A stretch of DNA of 64,000 nt, taken from positions 8,558,001 through 8,622,000 of the forward strand of contig NC_092679.1 of NCBI RefSeq assembly GCF_964355755.1, written 5' to 3'. Below the pieces are notes generated by a model. It was not told where the DNA came from. It did no database searches and worked only from the letters and a program-made list of their open reading frames with translations. The position numbers were made by a program, and so were the translations under genes. The DNA comes from Antedon mediterranea (Eukaryota; Echinodermata; Crinoidea; Comatulida; Antedonidae). Shown here one piece after another: positions 26,025 to 39,080 of the stretch (position 1 is the first letter of the stretch; each line of letters begins with the position of its first letter).

Positions 26025-29000
26025 ATCAGCGAGAGAGAGATCAACGAGAGAGAGAGAGATCGGCGAGATAGAGATTAGCGATAGAGAGATCAGTGAGAGA
26101 GACTGAGGGCAACAAGAAAGAGACAGAGAGCAGCAAGAGGGACAGAGAGCAACGAGAGAGAGAGACAAATAGCAGCGATAGAGAGACAGATATCAGTGAG
26201 AAAGATACAGAGAGCAGCGAGAGAGCGAGAAAAAGATCAGCGAGAGATAGATCAGCGAGAGAGAAAGAGGTCAGCGAGAAAGAGTGAGATCAGCGAGAGA
26301 GAGATCAGCGAAAGAGAGATCAGCAGGAGAGAGATCAGCGAGAGAGACAGATAGCAGCGATAGAAAGACAGATAGAAGCGAGAGAGAGACAGAGAGCAGA
26401 GAGAGAGAGAGAGAGAGAGAGATCAGTGAGAGATAGATCAGCGAGAGAGAGATATTAGTGAGAGAGAGATCAGCGAGAGAGATAGATCAGCGAGAGAGAG
26501 ATAGATCAGCGAGAGAGAGATAGATCAGCGAGAGAGAGATAGATCAGCGAGAGAGAGATAGATCAGCGAGAGAGAGATAGATAGATCAGCGAGCGAAAGA
26601 GAGATAGATCAGCGAGAGAGATAGATCAGCGAGAGAGAGATAGATAGATGAGCGAGAGAGAGATAGATCAGCGAGAGAGAGATAGATCAGCGAGAGAGAG
26701 ATAGATCAGCGAGAGAGAGATAGATAGATCAGCGAGAGAGATAGATAGATCAGCGAGAAAGAGATTGATAGATCAGCGAGAGAGAGATAGATGAGCGAGA
26801 GAGATAGATCAGCGAGAGAGATAGATAGATCAGCGAGAGAGAGATAGATCAGCGAGAGAGAGAGAGAGAGATAGATAAGCGAGAGAGAGAGATAGATCAG
26901 CGAGAGAGAGATAGATCAGCGAGAGAGAGATAGATCAGCGAGAGGGAGAGATAGATCAGCGAGAGAGAGATAGATCAGCGAGAGAGAGATAGATCAGCGA
27001 GAGAGATAGATCAGCGAGAGAGAGATAGATAAGCGAGAGAGAGATAGATCAGCGAGAGAGAGAGATGGATCAGCGAGAGAGAGAGAGATAGATCAGCTAG
27101 ATAGACAAAGAGCTGCGAGAGAGAGATAGATCAGCGAGAGAAAGATAGATCAGTGAGTGAGAGATAGATCACCGAGAGAGAGATAGATCAGCGAGAGAGA
27201 GATAGATCAGCGAGAGAGATAGATCAGCGAGAAAGAGAGAGATAGATCAGCGAGATAGAGAAAGATCAGCGAGAGAGAGATAGATCAGCGACAGAGAGAT
27301 AGATCAGCGAGAGAGATATAGATCAGCGAGAGAGATATAGATCAGCGAGAGAGAGAGATAGGTCAGCGAGAGATAGATAGATCAGCGAGAGAGAGAGAGA
27401 GAGATAGATCAGCAAGAGAGAGATAGATCAGCGAGAGAGATAGATAGATCAGCGAGAGTGAGATAGATTAGCGAGAGAGAGATAGATCAGCGAGAGAGAG
27501 ATAGATCAGCGAGAGAGAGAGAGATAGATCAGCGAGAAAGAGATAGATCAGCGAGAGAGATAGATAGATCAACGAGAGAGAGATAGATCAGCGAGAGAGA
27601 GAGAGAGATAGATCAGCGAGAGAGAGAGAGATAGATCAGCGAGAGAGATATAGATCAGCGAGAGAGAGATAGATCAGCGAGAGGGAGAGATAGATCAGCG
27701 AGAGAGAGATAGATCAGCGAGAGAGAGATAGATCAGCGAGAGAGAGATAGACCAGCGAGAGAGAGATAGATCAGCGAGAGAGAGAGATAGATCAGCGAGA
27801 GAGAGATATATCAGCGAGAGAGAGAAAGATCAGCGAGAGAGAGATAGATGAGCGACAGAGAGATAGATCAGCGAGAGAGAGATAGATCAGCGAGAGAGAT
27901 ATAGATCAGCGAGAGAGATAAATCAGCGAGAGAGAGATAGATAAGCGAGAGAAAGAAAGATCAGCGAGAGAGAGATAGATCAGAGAGAGAGAGATAGATC
28001 AGCGAGAGAGATAGATCAACGAGAGAGAGAGATAGATCAGCGAGAGAGAGAGAGATAGATCAGCGAGAGAGAGATAGATCAGCGAGCTAGAGATATATAA
28101 GCGAGAGAGAGATAGATTAGCGAGAGAGAGATAGATCAGCGAGAGAGAGATAGATCAGCGAGAGAGAGAGAGATCAGCGAGAGAGAGAGATAGATCAGCG
28201 AGAGAGAGATAGATCAGCGAGAGAGAGAGATAGATCAGCGAGAGAGAGATAGATCAGCGAGAGAAAGAGAGATAGATCAGCGAGAGAGAGAGAGAGAGAG
28301 ATAGATCAGCGAGAGAGAGAGAGATAGATCAGCGAGAGAGAGTGAGAGAGATAGATCAGCGAGAGAGAGTGAGAGAGATAGATCAGCGAGAGAGAGAGAT
28401 CAGCGAGAGATAGATAGATCAGCGAGAGGGAGAGATAGATCAGCGAGAGAGAAATAGATCAGCGAGAGAGAGATAGATCAGCGAGAGGGAGAGATAGATC
28501 AGCGAGAAAGAGATAGATCAGCGAGAGAGAGATAGATCAGCGAGAGAGAGATAGATCAGCGAGAGAGAGATAGATCAGCGAGAGAGAGATAGATCAGCGA
28601 GAGAGAGATAGATCAGCGAGAGAGAGAGATAGATCAGCGAGATAGAGAAAGATCAGCGAGAGAGAGATAGATCAGCGACAGAGAGATAGATCAGCGAGAG
28701 AGAGATAGATCAGCGAGAGAGATATAGATCAGCGAGAGAGAGAGAGATAGATCAGCGAGAGCGAGATAGATTAGCGAGAGAGAGATAGATCAGCGAGAGA
28801 GAGAGATAGATCAGCGAGAGAGAAAGAGAGATAGATCAGCGAGAAAGAGATAGATCAGCGAGAGAGATAGATAGATCAGCGAGAGAGAGAAAAAGAGATA
28901 GATCAGCGAGAGAGAGAGAGAGAGAGATAGATCAGCGAGAGAGAGAGAGATAGATCAGCGAGAGAGAGATAGATCAGCGAGAGGGAGAGATAGATCAGCG

Positions 29001-29833
29001 AGAGAGATAGATCAGCGAGAGAGAGATAGATCAGCGAGAGAGAGATAGCTCAGCGAGAGAGAGAGATAGATCAACGAGAGAGAGAGAGAGATAGATCAGC
29101 GAGAGAGAGAGAGATCAGCGAGAGAGAGACAGATCAGCGAGAGAGAGATAGATCAGCGAGAGAGAGATAGATAGATCAGCGAGAGAGAGATAGATCAGCG
29201 AGAGAGATATAGATCAGCGAGAGAGAGATAGATCAGCGAGAGATAGATAGATATGCGAGAGAGAGATAGATCAGCAAGAGAGAGATAGATCAGCGAGAGA
29301 GAGAGATAGATCAGCGAGAGCGAGATAGATTAGCGAGAGAGAGATAGATCAGCGAGAGAAAGATAGATCAGCGAGAAAGAGATAGATCAGCGAGAGAGAT
29401 AGATAGATCAGCGAGAAAGAGATAGATCAGCGAGAGAGAGAGAGAGAGATAGATCAGCGAGAGAGAGAGAGATAGATCAGCGAGAGAGAGATAGATCAGC
29501 GAGAGAGAGATAGATCAGCGAGAGAGAGATAGATCAGCGAGAGAGAGATAGATCAGCGAGAGAGAGATAGATCAGCGAGAGAGAGATAGATCAGCGAGAG
29601 AGAGAGATATATCAGCGAGAGAGAGAAAGATCAGCGAGAGAGAGAGAGAGATAGATCAGCGACAGAGAGATAGATCAGCGAGAGAGAGATAGATCAGCGA
29701 GAGAGAGAGAGATCAGCGAGAGAGAGAGATAGATCAGCGAGAGAGAGATAGATCAGCGAGAGAGAGAGAGAGATAGATTAGCGAGAGAGAGAGAGATAGA
29801 TCAGCGAGAAAGAGATAGATCAGCGAGAGAGAT

Positions 29834-29841
29834 AGATACAT
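29834..29841 (+). repeat. Target-site duplication, left copy
   Basis: AGATACAT, repeated exactly at 30,262-30,269 on the other side of the 420-bp insertion. The uninterrupted site (AGATAGATACATCAGCGAG) occurs several times in the satellite, for example near 25,363, which supports this being a true insertion. Confidence 0.8.
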
Positions 29842-30261
29842 ATATATATAAACTTTATTTAGACACGAGACTGATGTGCAGTACAACTCGTTCAATCAAT
29901 ATTGATTGTTTTTACACAAGTTCGTGATACTGTATTACAAAACAAAAAAAAATCAACACCATATAAATACAACAGAAACGAAAAAAATTGATATTGAAAA
30001 GAAATAAAATTACAGCAGAATCCCCTTCATCTGACACCTCTATTTAGGGTACACCATACCGGTACTTCCCGTGTAAACGGAAACCCTTATCGAAGTGTAT
30101 AATTCATGGGGATTCAACTGTAATACATAATAAATCTTTTGGATTTCATTGACGTTAAAATAATAGTGATAAAACACACATTTTACATAGTATTTAGCCA
30201 TTTTAAAAGTTGGATGTAGATCGTAGATTACCATACCATTATGTTTTACAATGCATTTTTC
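29842..30261 (-). mobile_element. 420-bp insertion, likely 5'-truncated retrocopy
   Basis: AT-rich non-satellite DNA flanked by the exact 8-bp duplication AGATACAT. There are no terminal inverted repeats. Read on the minus strand it has a polarity. It opens at the right junction with a frame of 73 codons without a stop (30,261 down to 30,043; first ATG at 30,234), ending YTGSTGMVYPK before the stop. About 200 bp of non-coding DNA follow, then AATAAA (plus-strand TTTATT at 29,854-29,859) about 12 bp before the left junction, and an (AT)n run at the junction instead of a long poly(A). This is what a retroposed 3' end of an mRNA or of a LINE would look like. I do not recognise the peptide. A hAT-type element also makes 8-bp duplications, but the missing inverted repeats argue against it. 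A perfect palindrome, CAATCAATATTGATTG, lies at 29,893-29,908. Confidence 0.65.
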
Positions 30262-30269
30262 AGATACAT
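30262..30269 (+). repeat. Target-site duplication, right copy
   Basis: AGATACAT, the exact partner of 29,834-29,841. It runs straight into normal satellite (CAGCGAGAGAG). Confidence 0.8.
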
Positions 30270-33135
30270 CAGCGAGAGAGAGAGAGATAGATCAGCGAGA
30301 GAGAGAGAGATAGATCAGCGAGAGAGAGAGAGAGATAGATCAGCGAGAGAGAGATAGATCAGCGAGAGAGAGATAGATCAGCGAGAGGGAGAGATAGTTC
30401 AGCGAGAGAGATATAGATCAGCGAGAGAGAGATAGATCAGCGAGAGAGAGAGATAGATCAGCGAGAGAGAGATAGATCAGCGAGAGAGAGAGATAGATCA
30501 GCGAGAGAGAGAGAGAGATAGATCAGCAAGAGAGAGAAAGATCAGCGAGAGAGAGATAGATCAGCGACAGAGAGATAGATCAGCGAGAGAGAGATAGATC
30601 AGCGAGAGAGAGAGAGGTCAGCGAGAGAGAGAGATAGATCAGCGAGAGAGAGATAGATCAGCGAGAGAGAGATAGATAGATCAGCGAGAGAGATAGATAG
30701 ATCAGCGAGAGAGAGATAGATCAGCGAAAGAGAGATAGATAGATCAGCGAGAGAGAGATAGATCAGCGAGAGAGATAGATTAGCGAGAGAGAGATAGATA
30801 GATGAGCGAGAGAGAGAGATAGATCAGCGAGAGAGAGATAGATCAGCGAGAGAGAGATAGATAGATATGCGAGAGAGAGATAGATAGATCAGCGAGAGAG
30901 AGATAGATAGATCAGCGAGAGAGAGATAGATAGATCAGCGAGAGAGAGATAGATCAGCGAGAGAGAGATAGATCAGCGAGAGAGAGATAGATCAGCGAGA
31001 GAGAGAGAGAGATAAATAAGCGAGAGAGAGATAGATCAGCGAGAGAGAGATAGATCAGCGAGAGAGAGATAGATCAGCGAGAGGGAGAGATAGATCAGCG
31101 AGAGAGAGATAGATCAGCGAGAGAGAGAGATAGATCAGCGAGAGAGATAGATCAGCGAGAGAGAGATAGATCAGCGAGAGAGAGATAGATCAGCGAGAGA
31201 GAGAGATGGATCAGCGAGAGAGAGAGAGAGATAGATCAGCGAGATAGAGAAAGATCTGCGAGAGAGAGATAGATCAGCGAGAGAGAGATAGATCAGCGAG
31301 AGAGAGATAGATCAGCGAGAGAGAGATAGATCAGCGAGAGAGAGAGAGAGAGAGAGATAAATAAGCGAGAGAGAGATAGATCAGCGAGAGAGAGATAGAT
31401 CAGCGAGAGAGAGATAGATCAGCGAGAGGGAGAGATAGATCAGCGAGAGAGAGATAGATCAGCGAGAGAGAGATAGATCAGCGAGAAAGATAGATCAGCG
31501 AGAGAGAGATAGATCAGCGAGAGAGAGATAGATCAGCGAGAGAGAGAGATGGATCAGCGAGAGAGAGAGAGAGATAGATCAGCGAGATAGAGAAAGATCT
31601 GCGAGAGAGAGATAGATCAGCGAGAGAGAGATAGATCAGTGAGAGAGAGATAGATCAGCGAGAGAGAGATAGATCAGCGAGAGAGAGATAGATCAGCGAG
31701 AGAGAGAGAGAGATAGATCAGCGAGATAGAGAAAGATCAGCGAGAGAGAGATAGATCAGCGACAGAGAGATAGATCAGCGAGAGAGATATAGATCAGCGA
31801 GAGAGATATTGATCAGCGAAAGAGAGACAGGTCAACGAGAGATAGATAGATCAGCGAGAGAGAGATAGATCAGCGAGAGAGAGAGAGATAGATCAGCGAA
31901 AAAGAGATAGATCAGCGAGAGAGATAGATAGATCAGCGAGAGAGAGATAGATCAGCGAGAGAGAGAGAGATAGATCAGAGAGAGAGAGAGAGAGATAGAT
32001 CAGCGAGAGAGAGATAGATCAGCGAGAGAGAGATAGATCAGCGAGAGGGAGAGATAGATCAGCGAGAGAGATATAGATCAGCGAGAGAGAGATAGATCAG
32101 CGAGAGAGAGATAGATCAGCGAGAGAGAGATAGATCAGCGAGAGAGAGATAGATCAGCGAGAGAGAGAGATAGATCAGCGAGAGAGAGATATATATCAGC
32201 GAGAGAGAGAAAGATCAGCGAGAGAGAGAGAGATAGATCAGCGACAGAGAGATAGATCAGCGAGAGAGAGATAGATCAGCGAGAGAGAGAGAGATTTGCG
32301 AGAGAGAGAGATAGATCAGCGAGAGAGAGATAGATCAGCGAGAGAGAGATAGATAGATCAGCGAGAGAGAGATAGATAGATCAGCGAGAGAGAGATAGAT
32401 CAGCTAAAGAGAGATAGATAGATCAGCGAGAGAGAGATAGATCAGCGAGAGAGATAGATTAGCGAGAGAGAGATAGATAGATGAGCGAGAGAGAGATAGA
32501 TCAGCGAGAGAGAGATAGATCAGCGAGAGAGAGATAGATAGATCAGCGAGAGAGAGATAGATAGATCAGCGAGAGAGAGATAGATAGATCAGCGAGAGAG
32601 AGATAGATAGATCAGCGAGAGAGAGATAGATCAGCGAGAGAGAGAGAGAGATAGATCAGCGAGAAAGAGATAGATCAGCGAGAGAGATAGATAGATCAGC
32701 GAGAGAGAGATAGATCAGCGAGAGAGAGAGAGAGAGATAGATCAGAGAGAGAGAGAGAGAGAGATAGATCAGCGAAAGAGAGAGAGATAGATCAGCGACA
32801 GAGAGATAGATCAGCGAGAGAGAGATAGATCAGCAAGAGGGAGAGATAGATCAGCGAGAGAGAGATAGATCAGCGAGAGAGAGATAGATCAGCGAGAGAG
32901 AGAGAGAGAGAGAGATCAGCGAGAGAGAGAGAGATCAGCGAGAGAGAGAGATCAGCAAGAGAGAGAGAGAGACCAGCGAGAAAAAGTGAGATAAGCGAGA
33001 GAGAGATCAGCAGTGAGAGAGAGAGCGATCAGCGAGAGAGAGATCAGTGAGAGAGAGATCAGCCACAGAGAGAACAGCGAGAGAGAGATCAGCTAGAGAG
33101 AGAGAGAGATAAGTGAGAGGAAAAGAGAGATCAGC

Positions 33136-33273
33136 GTTGAGAGAGCACACTCACGTCATATTGCGAATTTTGGACAAAAAGTGTTTTGAGAGCGCTTTTG
33201 ATTTAAACATTAGCGCGAGCCTATCTTACCGCTGAGAATTGTATTGAGAAACCCGAAGGGAGCCTTGAGAGAG
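33136..33273 (+). repeat. Non-repetitive satellite island, copy 3
   Basis: The same 138-bp island as at 7,793, 25,887 and 37,100. It has at least two substitutions relative to the others: GTGTTTTGAG instead of GTGTATTGAG, and GCCTATCTT instead of GCCTGTCTT. Flanks are the same on both sides. It is the most diverged of the four copies. Confidence 0.9.
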
Positions 33274-35251
33274 ATCAGCGAGAGAGAGATCAACGAGAGA
33301 GAGAGATCGGCGAGATAGAGATCAGCGATAGAGAGATCAGTGAGAGAGACTGAGGGCAACAAGAAAGAGACAGAGAGCAGCAAGAGGGACAGAGAGCAAC
33401 GAGAGAGAGAGACAAATAGCAGCGATAGAGAGACAGATATCAGTGAGAAAGATACAGAGAGCAGCGAGAGAGCGAGAAAAAGATCAGCGAGAGATAGATC
33501 AGCGAGAGAGAAAGAGGTCAGCGAGAAAGAGTGAGATCAGCGAGAGAGAGATCAGCGAAAGAGAGATCAGCAGGAGAGAGATCAGCGAGAGAGACAGATA
33601 GCAGCGATAGAGAGACAGATAGAAGCGAGAGAGAGACAGAGAGCAGAGAGAGAGAGAGAGAGAGATCAGTGAGAGATAGATCAGCGAGAGAGAGATATTA
33701 GTGAGAGAGAGATCAGCGAGAGAGAGATAGATCAGCGAGAGAGAGATAGATCAGCGAGAGAGAGATAGATCAGCGAGAGAGAGATAGATCAGCGAGAGAG
33801 AGAGATAGATCAGCGAGAGAGAGATAGATAGATCAGCGAGCGAGAGAGAGATAGATCAGCGAGAGAGATAGATTAGCGAGAGAGAGATAGATAGATGAGC
33901 GAGAGAGAGATAGATGAGCGAGAGAGAGATAGATCAGCGAGAGAGAGATAGATCAGCGAGAAAGAGATAGATCAGCGAGAGAGAGATAGATAGATCAGCG
34001 AGAGAGAGAGATAGATCAGCGAGAGAGAGAGAGAGAGAGAGATAGATCAGCGAGAGAGAGAGAGATAGATCAGCGAGAGAGAGATAGATCAGCGAGAGAG
34101 AGATAGATCAGCGAGAGGGAGAGATAGATCAGCGAGAGAGAGATAGATCAGTGAGAGAGAGATAGATCAGCGAGAGAGAGATAGATTAGCGAGAGAGAGA
34201 TAGATCAGCGAGAGAGAGAGAGAGATAGATCAGAGAGAGAGAGAGATAGATCAGCGAGAGAGAGATAGATCAGCGAGAGAGAGAGATGGATTAGCAAGAG
34301 AGAGATAGATCAGCGAGGGAGAGATAGATCAGCGAGAGAGAGAGATCAGCGAGAGAGAGAGATAGATCAGCGAGAGAGAGATAGATCTGCGAGAGAGAGA
34401 TAGATCAGCGAGAGAGAGATAGATAGATCAGCGAGAGAGATAGATCAGCGAGAGAGATATAGATCAGCGAGAGAGAGATAGATCAGCGAGAGATAGATAG
34501 ATCAGCGAGAGAGAGAGATAGATCAGCGAGAGCGAGATAGATTAGCGAGAGAGAGATAGATCAGCGAGAGAGAGATAGATCAGCGAGAGAGAGAGAGAGA
34601 TAGATCAGCGAGAAAGAGATAGATCACCGAGAGAGATAGATAGATCAGCCAGAGAGAGATAGATCAGCGAGAGAGAGAGAGAGATAGATCAGCGAAAGAG
34701 AGAGAGAGATAGATCAGCGAGAGAGAGATAGATCAGCGAGAGAGAGATAGATCAGCGAGAGGGAGAGATAGATCAGCGAGAGAGAGATAGATCAGCGAGA
34801 GAGAGATAGATCAGCGAGAGAGAGATAGATCAGCGAGAGAGATAGATCAGCGAGAGAGAGATAGATCAGCGAGAGAGAGAAATAGATCAGCGAGAGAGAG
34901 AAAGATCAGCGAGAGAGAGATAGGTCAGCAACAGAGAGATAGATCAGCGAGAGAGAGATAGATCAGCGAGAGAGATATAGATCAGCGAGAGAGAGATAGA
35001 TCAGCGAGAGAGAGATAGATCAGCGAGAGAGAGATAGATCAGCGAGAGAGAGAAAGATCAGCGAGAGAGAGATAGATCAGTGAGAGAGAGATAGATCAGT
35101 GAGAGAGAGATAGATTAGCGAGAGAGAGATAGATCAGCGAGAGAGAAAGAGATAGATCAGAGAGAGAGAGATAGATCAGCGAGAGAGAGATAGATCAGCG
35201 AGAGAGAGATAGATTAGCAAGAGAGAGATAGATCAGCGAGAGAGAGATAGA

Positions 35252-35282
<31 letters not shown>

Positions 35283-36723
35283 TCAGCGAGAGAGAGATAG
35301 ATCATCGAGAGAGAGATAGATCAGCGAGAGAGAGATAGATAGATAAGCGAGAGAGAGATAGATAGATCAGCGAGAGAGAGATAGATCAGCGAAAGAGAGA
35401 TAGATAGATCAGCGAGAGAGAGATAAATCAGCGAGAGAGATAGATTAGCGAGAGAGAGAGATAGATAAGCGAGAGAGAGAAAGATCAGCGAGAGAGAGAT
35501 AGATCAGCGAGAGAGAGATAGATCAGCGAGAGAGATAGATCAGCGAGAGAGAGAAATAGATCAGCGAGAGAGAGAAAGATAGATCAGCGAGAGAGAGATA
35601 GATCAGCGAGAGAGAGATAGATAAGCGAGAGAGAGATAGATTAGCGAGAGGGATAGATCAGCGAGAGAGAGATAGATCAGCGAGAGAGAGAGATCAGCGA
35701 GAAAGAGAGATAGATCAGCGAGACAGAGATAGATCAGCGAGAGAGAGATAGATCAGCGAGAGAGAGATAGATCAGCGAGAGAGAGATAGATCAGCGAGAG
35801 AGAGAGAGAGAGAGATCAGCGAGAGAGAGAGAGAGAGATAGATCAGCGAGAGAGAGATAGATCAGCGAGAGAGAGAGATAGATCAGCGAGAGAGAGTGAG
35901 AGAGATAGATCAGCGAGAGAGAGATAGATCAGCGAGAGAGAGATAGATAGATCAGCGAGAGAGAGATAGATAGATCAGCGAGAGAGAGATAGATCAGCGA
36001 GAGAGAGATAGATAGATCAGCGAGAGAGAGATAGGTCAGCGAGAGAGAGATAGATCAGCGAGAGAGATAGATAGATCAGCGAGAGAGAGATAGATCAGCG
36101 AGAGAGAGAGAGAGAGATAGATCAGCGAGAGAGAGAGATAGATCAGCGAGAGAGAGATAGATCAGCGAGAGAGAGATAGGTCAGCGACAGAGAGATAGAT
36201 CAGCGAGAGAGAGATAGATAGATCAGCGAGAGAGAGATAGATCAGCTAAAGAGAGATAGATAGATCAGCGAGAGAGAGATAGATCAGCGAGAGAGATAGA
36301 TTAGCGAGAGAGAGATAGATCAGCGAGAGAGAGATAGATAGATCAGCGAGAGAGAGATAGATAGATCAGCGAGAGAGAGATAGATCAGCTAAAGAGAGAT
36401 AGATAGATCAGCGAGAGAGAGATAGATCAGCGAGAGAGATAGATTAGCGAGAGAGAGATAGATAGATGAGCGAGAGAGAGATAGATCAGCGAGAGAGAGA
36501 TAGATCAGCGAGAGAGAGATAGATAGATCAGCGAGAGAGAGATAGATAGATCAGCGAGAGAGAGATAGATAGATCAGCGAGAGAGAGATAGATAGATCAG
36601 CGAGAGAGAGATAGATCAGCAAGAGAGAGAGAGATAGATCAGCGAGAAAGAGATAGATCAGCGAGAGAGATAGATAGATCAGCGAGAGAGAGATAGATCA
36701 GCGAGAGAGAGAGAGAGAGATAG

Positions 36724-36759
<36 letters not shown>

Positions 36760-37099
36760 TCAGTGAAAGAGAGAGAGATAGATCAGCGACAGAGATATAG
36801 ATCAGCGAGAGAGAGATAGATCAGCAAGAGGGAGAGATAGATCAGCGAGAGAGAGATAGATCAGCGAGAGAGAGATAGATCAGCGAGAGAGAGAGAGAGA
36901 TCAGCGAGAGAGAGATCAGCGAGAGAGAGAGAGACCAGCGAGAAAAAGTGAGATAAGCGAGAGAGAGATCAGCAGTGAGAGAGAGAGAGCGATCAGCGAG
37001 AGAGAGATCAGTGAGAGAGAGATCAGCCACAGAGAGAACAGCGAGAGAGAGATCAGCTAGAGAGAGAGAGAGATAAGTGAGAGGAAAAGAGAGATCAGC

Positions 37100-37237
37100 G
37101 TTGAGAGAGCACACTCACGTCATATTGCGAATTTTGGACAAAAAGTGTATTGAGAGCGCTTTTGATTTAAACATTAGCGCGAGCCTGTCTTACCGCTGAG
37201 AATTGTATTGAGAAACCCGAAGGGAGCCTTGAGAGAG
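37100..37237 (+). repeat. Non-repetitive satellite island, copy 4
   Basis: The 138-bp core appears identical to copies 1 and 2. In the right flank one GA run is two bases longer (near 37,370), which shifts the purine-rich reading frame seen after the other three copies. It lies 3,964 bp after copy 3, against 7,249 and 18,094 bp for the other intervals. The spacing is therefore not regular. Confidence 0.9.
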
Positions 37238-37960
37238 ATCAGCGAGAGAGAGATCAACGAGAGAGAGAGATCGGCGAGATAGAGATCAGCGATAGAGAGA
37301 TCAGTGAGAGAGACTGAGGGCAACAAGAAAGAGACAGAGAGCAGCAAGAGGGACAGAGAGCAACGAGAGAGAGAGAGACAAATAGCAGCGATAGAGAGAC
37401 AGATATCAGTGAGAAAGATACAGAGAGCAGCGAGAGAGCGAGAAAAAGATCAGCGAGAGATAGATCAGCGAGAGAGAAAGAGGTCAGCGAGAAAGAGTGA
37501 GATCAGCGAGAGAGAGATCAGCGAAAGAGAGATCAGCAGGAGAGAGATCAGCGAGAGAGACAGATAGCAGCGATAGAGAGACAGATAGAAGCGAGAGAGA
37601 GACAGAGAGCAGAGAGAGAGAGAGAGAGAGAGATCAGTGAGAGATAGATCAGCGAGAGAGAGATATTAGTGAGAGAGAGATCAGCGAGAGAGAGATAGAT
37701 CAGCGAGAGAGAGATAGATCAGCGAGAGAGAGATAGATCAGCGAGAGAGAGATAGATCAGCGAGAGAGAGATAGATCAGCGAGAGAGAGATAGATAGATC
37801 AGCGAGCGAAAGAGAGATAGATCAGCGAGAGAGATAGATCAGCGAGAGAGAGAGATAGATCAGCGAGAGAGAGATAGATAGATCAGCGAGAGAGAGATAG
37901 ATAGATCAGCGAGAGAGAGATAGATCAGCGAGAGAGAGATAGATAGATCAGCGAGAGAGA

Positions 37961-39080
37961 GATAGGTCAGCGAGAGAGAGATAGATCAGCGAGAGAGATA
38001 GATAGATCAGCGAGAGAGAGATAGATCAGCGAGAGAGAGAGAGAGAGATAGATCAGCGAGAGAGAGAGATAGATCAGCGAGAGAGAGATAGATCAGCGAG
38101 AGAGAGATAGATCAGCGAGAGGGAGAGATAGAACAGCGAGAGAGAGATAGATCAGCGAAAGAGATAGACCAGCGAGAGAGAGATAGATCAGCGAGAGAGA
38201 TAGATCAGCGAGAGAGAGAGATAGATCAGCGAGAGAGAGAGAGATAGATCAGCGAGAGAGAGAAAGATCAGCGAGAGAGAGATAGGTCAGCGACAGAGAG
38301 ATAGATCAGCGAGAGAGAGAGATAGATCAGCGAGAGAGATATAGATCAGCGAGAGAGAGATAGATCAGCGAGAGAGAGAGATAGATCAGCTAGAGAGAGA
38401 AAGATCAGCGAGAGAGAGATAGATCAGTGAGAGAGAGATAGATCAGCGAGAGAGAGATAGATTAGCGAGAGAGAGATAGATCAGCGAGAGAGAGAGAGAG
38501 ATAGATCAGAGAGAGAGAGAGATAGGTCAGCGAGAGAGAGATAGATCAGCGAGAGAGATAGATAGATCAGCGAGAGAGAGATAGATCAGCGAGAGAGAGA
38601 GAGAGAGATAGATCAGCGAGAGAGAGAGATAGATCAGCGAGAGAGAGATAGATCAGCGAGAGAGAGATAGATCAGCGAGAGGGAGAGATAGAACAGCGAG
38701 AGAGAGATAGATCAGCGAAAGAGATAGACCAGCGAGAGAGAGATAGATCAGCGAGAGAGATAGATCAGCGAGAGAGAGAGATAGATCAGCGAGAGAGAGA
38801 GAGATAGATCAGCGAGAGAGAGAAAGATCAGCGAGAGAGAGATAGGTCAGCGACAGAGAGATAGATCAGCGAGAGAGAGAGATAGATCAGCGAGAGAGAT
38901 ATAGATCAGCGAGAGAGAGATAGATCAGCGAGAGAGAGAGATAGATCAGCTAGAGAGAGAAAGATCAGCGAGAGAGAGATAGATCAGTGAGAGAGAGATA
39001 GATCAGCGAGAGAGAGATAGATTAGCGAGAGAGAGATAGATCAGCGAGAGAGAGAGAGAGATAGATCAGAGAGAGAGAGA
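37961..39080 (+). repeat. Two tandem copies of a 560-bp satellite block
   Basis: Positions 37,961-38,520 and 38,521-39,080 carry the same series of rare variants at an exact offset of 560. These include GATAGGTCAG at 37,961 and 38,521, and GAACAGCGAG at 38,131 and 38,691, followed in each by CGAAAGAGATAGACC and TCAGCTAGAG. They look essentially identical by eye. A third copy with small changes (CGAACGAGATAGACC) lies at about 40,160-40,719. This is a very recent local duplication, or an assembly duplicate. Confidence 0.85.

Larger units (their letters stand above)
1..29841 (+). repeat. Purine-rich GA/TAGATCAGCGA satellite, block 1
   Basis: A tandem array of short monomers, mostly 17-20 bp, of the form (GA)n followed by TAGATCAGCGA. 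Monomer length varies because the GA run and the GATA step expand and contract. Recurrent variants are TTAGCGA, CAGCAAG, CAGTGAG, GGTCAGCGACAG, TATAGATC and GAGGGAGAG. The orientation never changes, so the plus strand is almost all purine apart from the T and C of the TAGATCAGCG core. Rare variants recur in the same order, showing a higher-order structure of about 1.8-2.0 kb. The block is broken by a non-repetitive island at 7,793 and again at 25,887, and it ends at a 420-bp insertion. I see no gene in it. Purine-only reading frames encoding Arg/Glu/Ser repeats are a by-product of the sequence. The array runs off the left edge of the window. Confidence 0.97.

Noticed and set aside
36842-37114. 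Leu/Ser-rich minus-strand frame, also 25,977-26,168
   Set aside because: It is the complement of the GA satellite. Leucine-serine repeats are forced by CTCTCT sequence.
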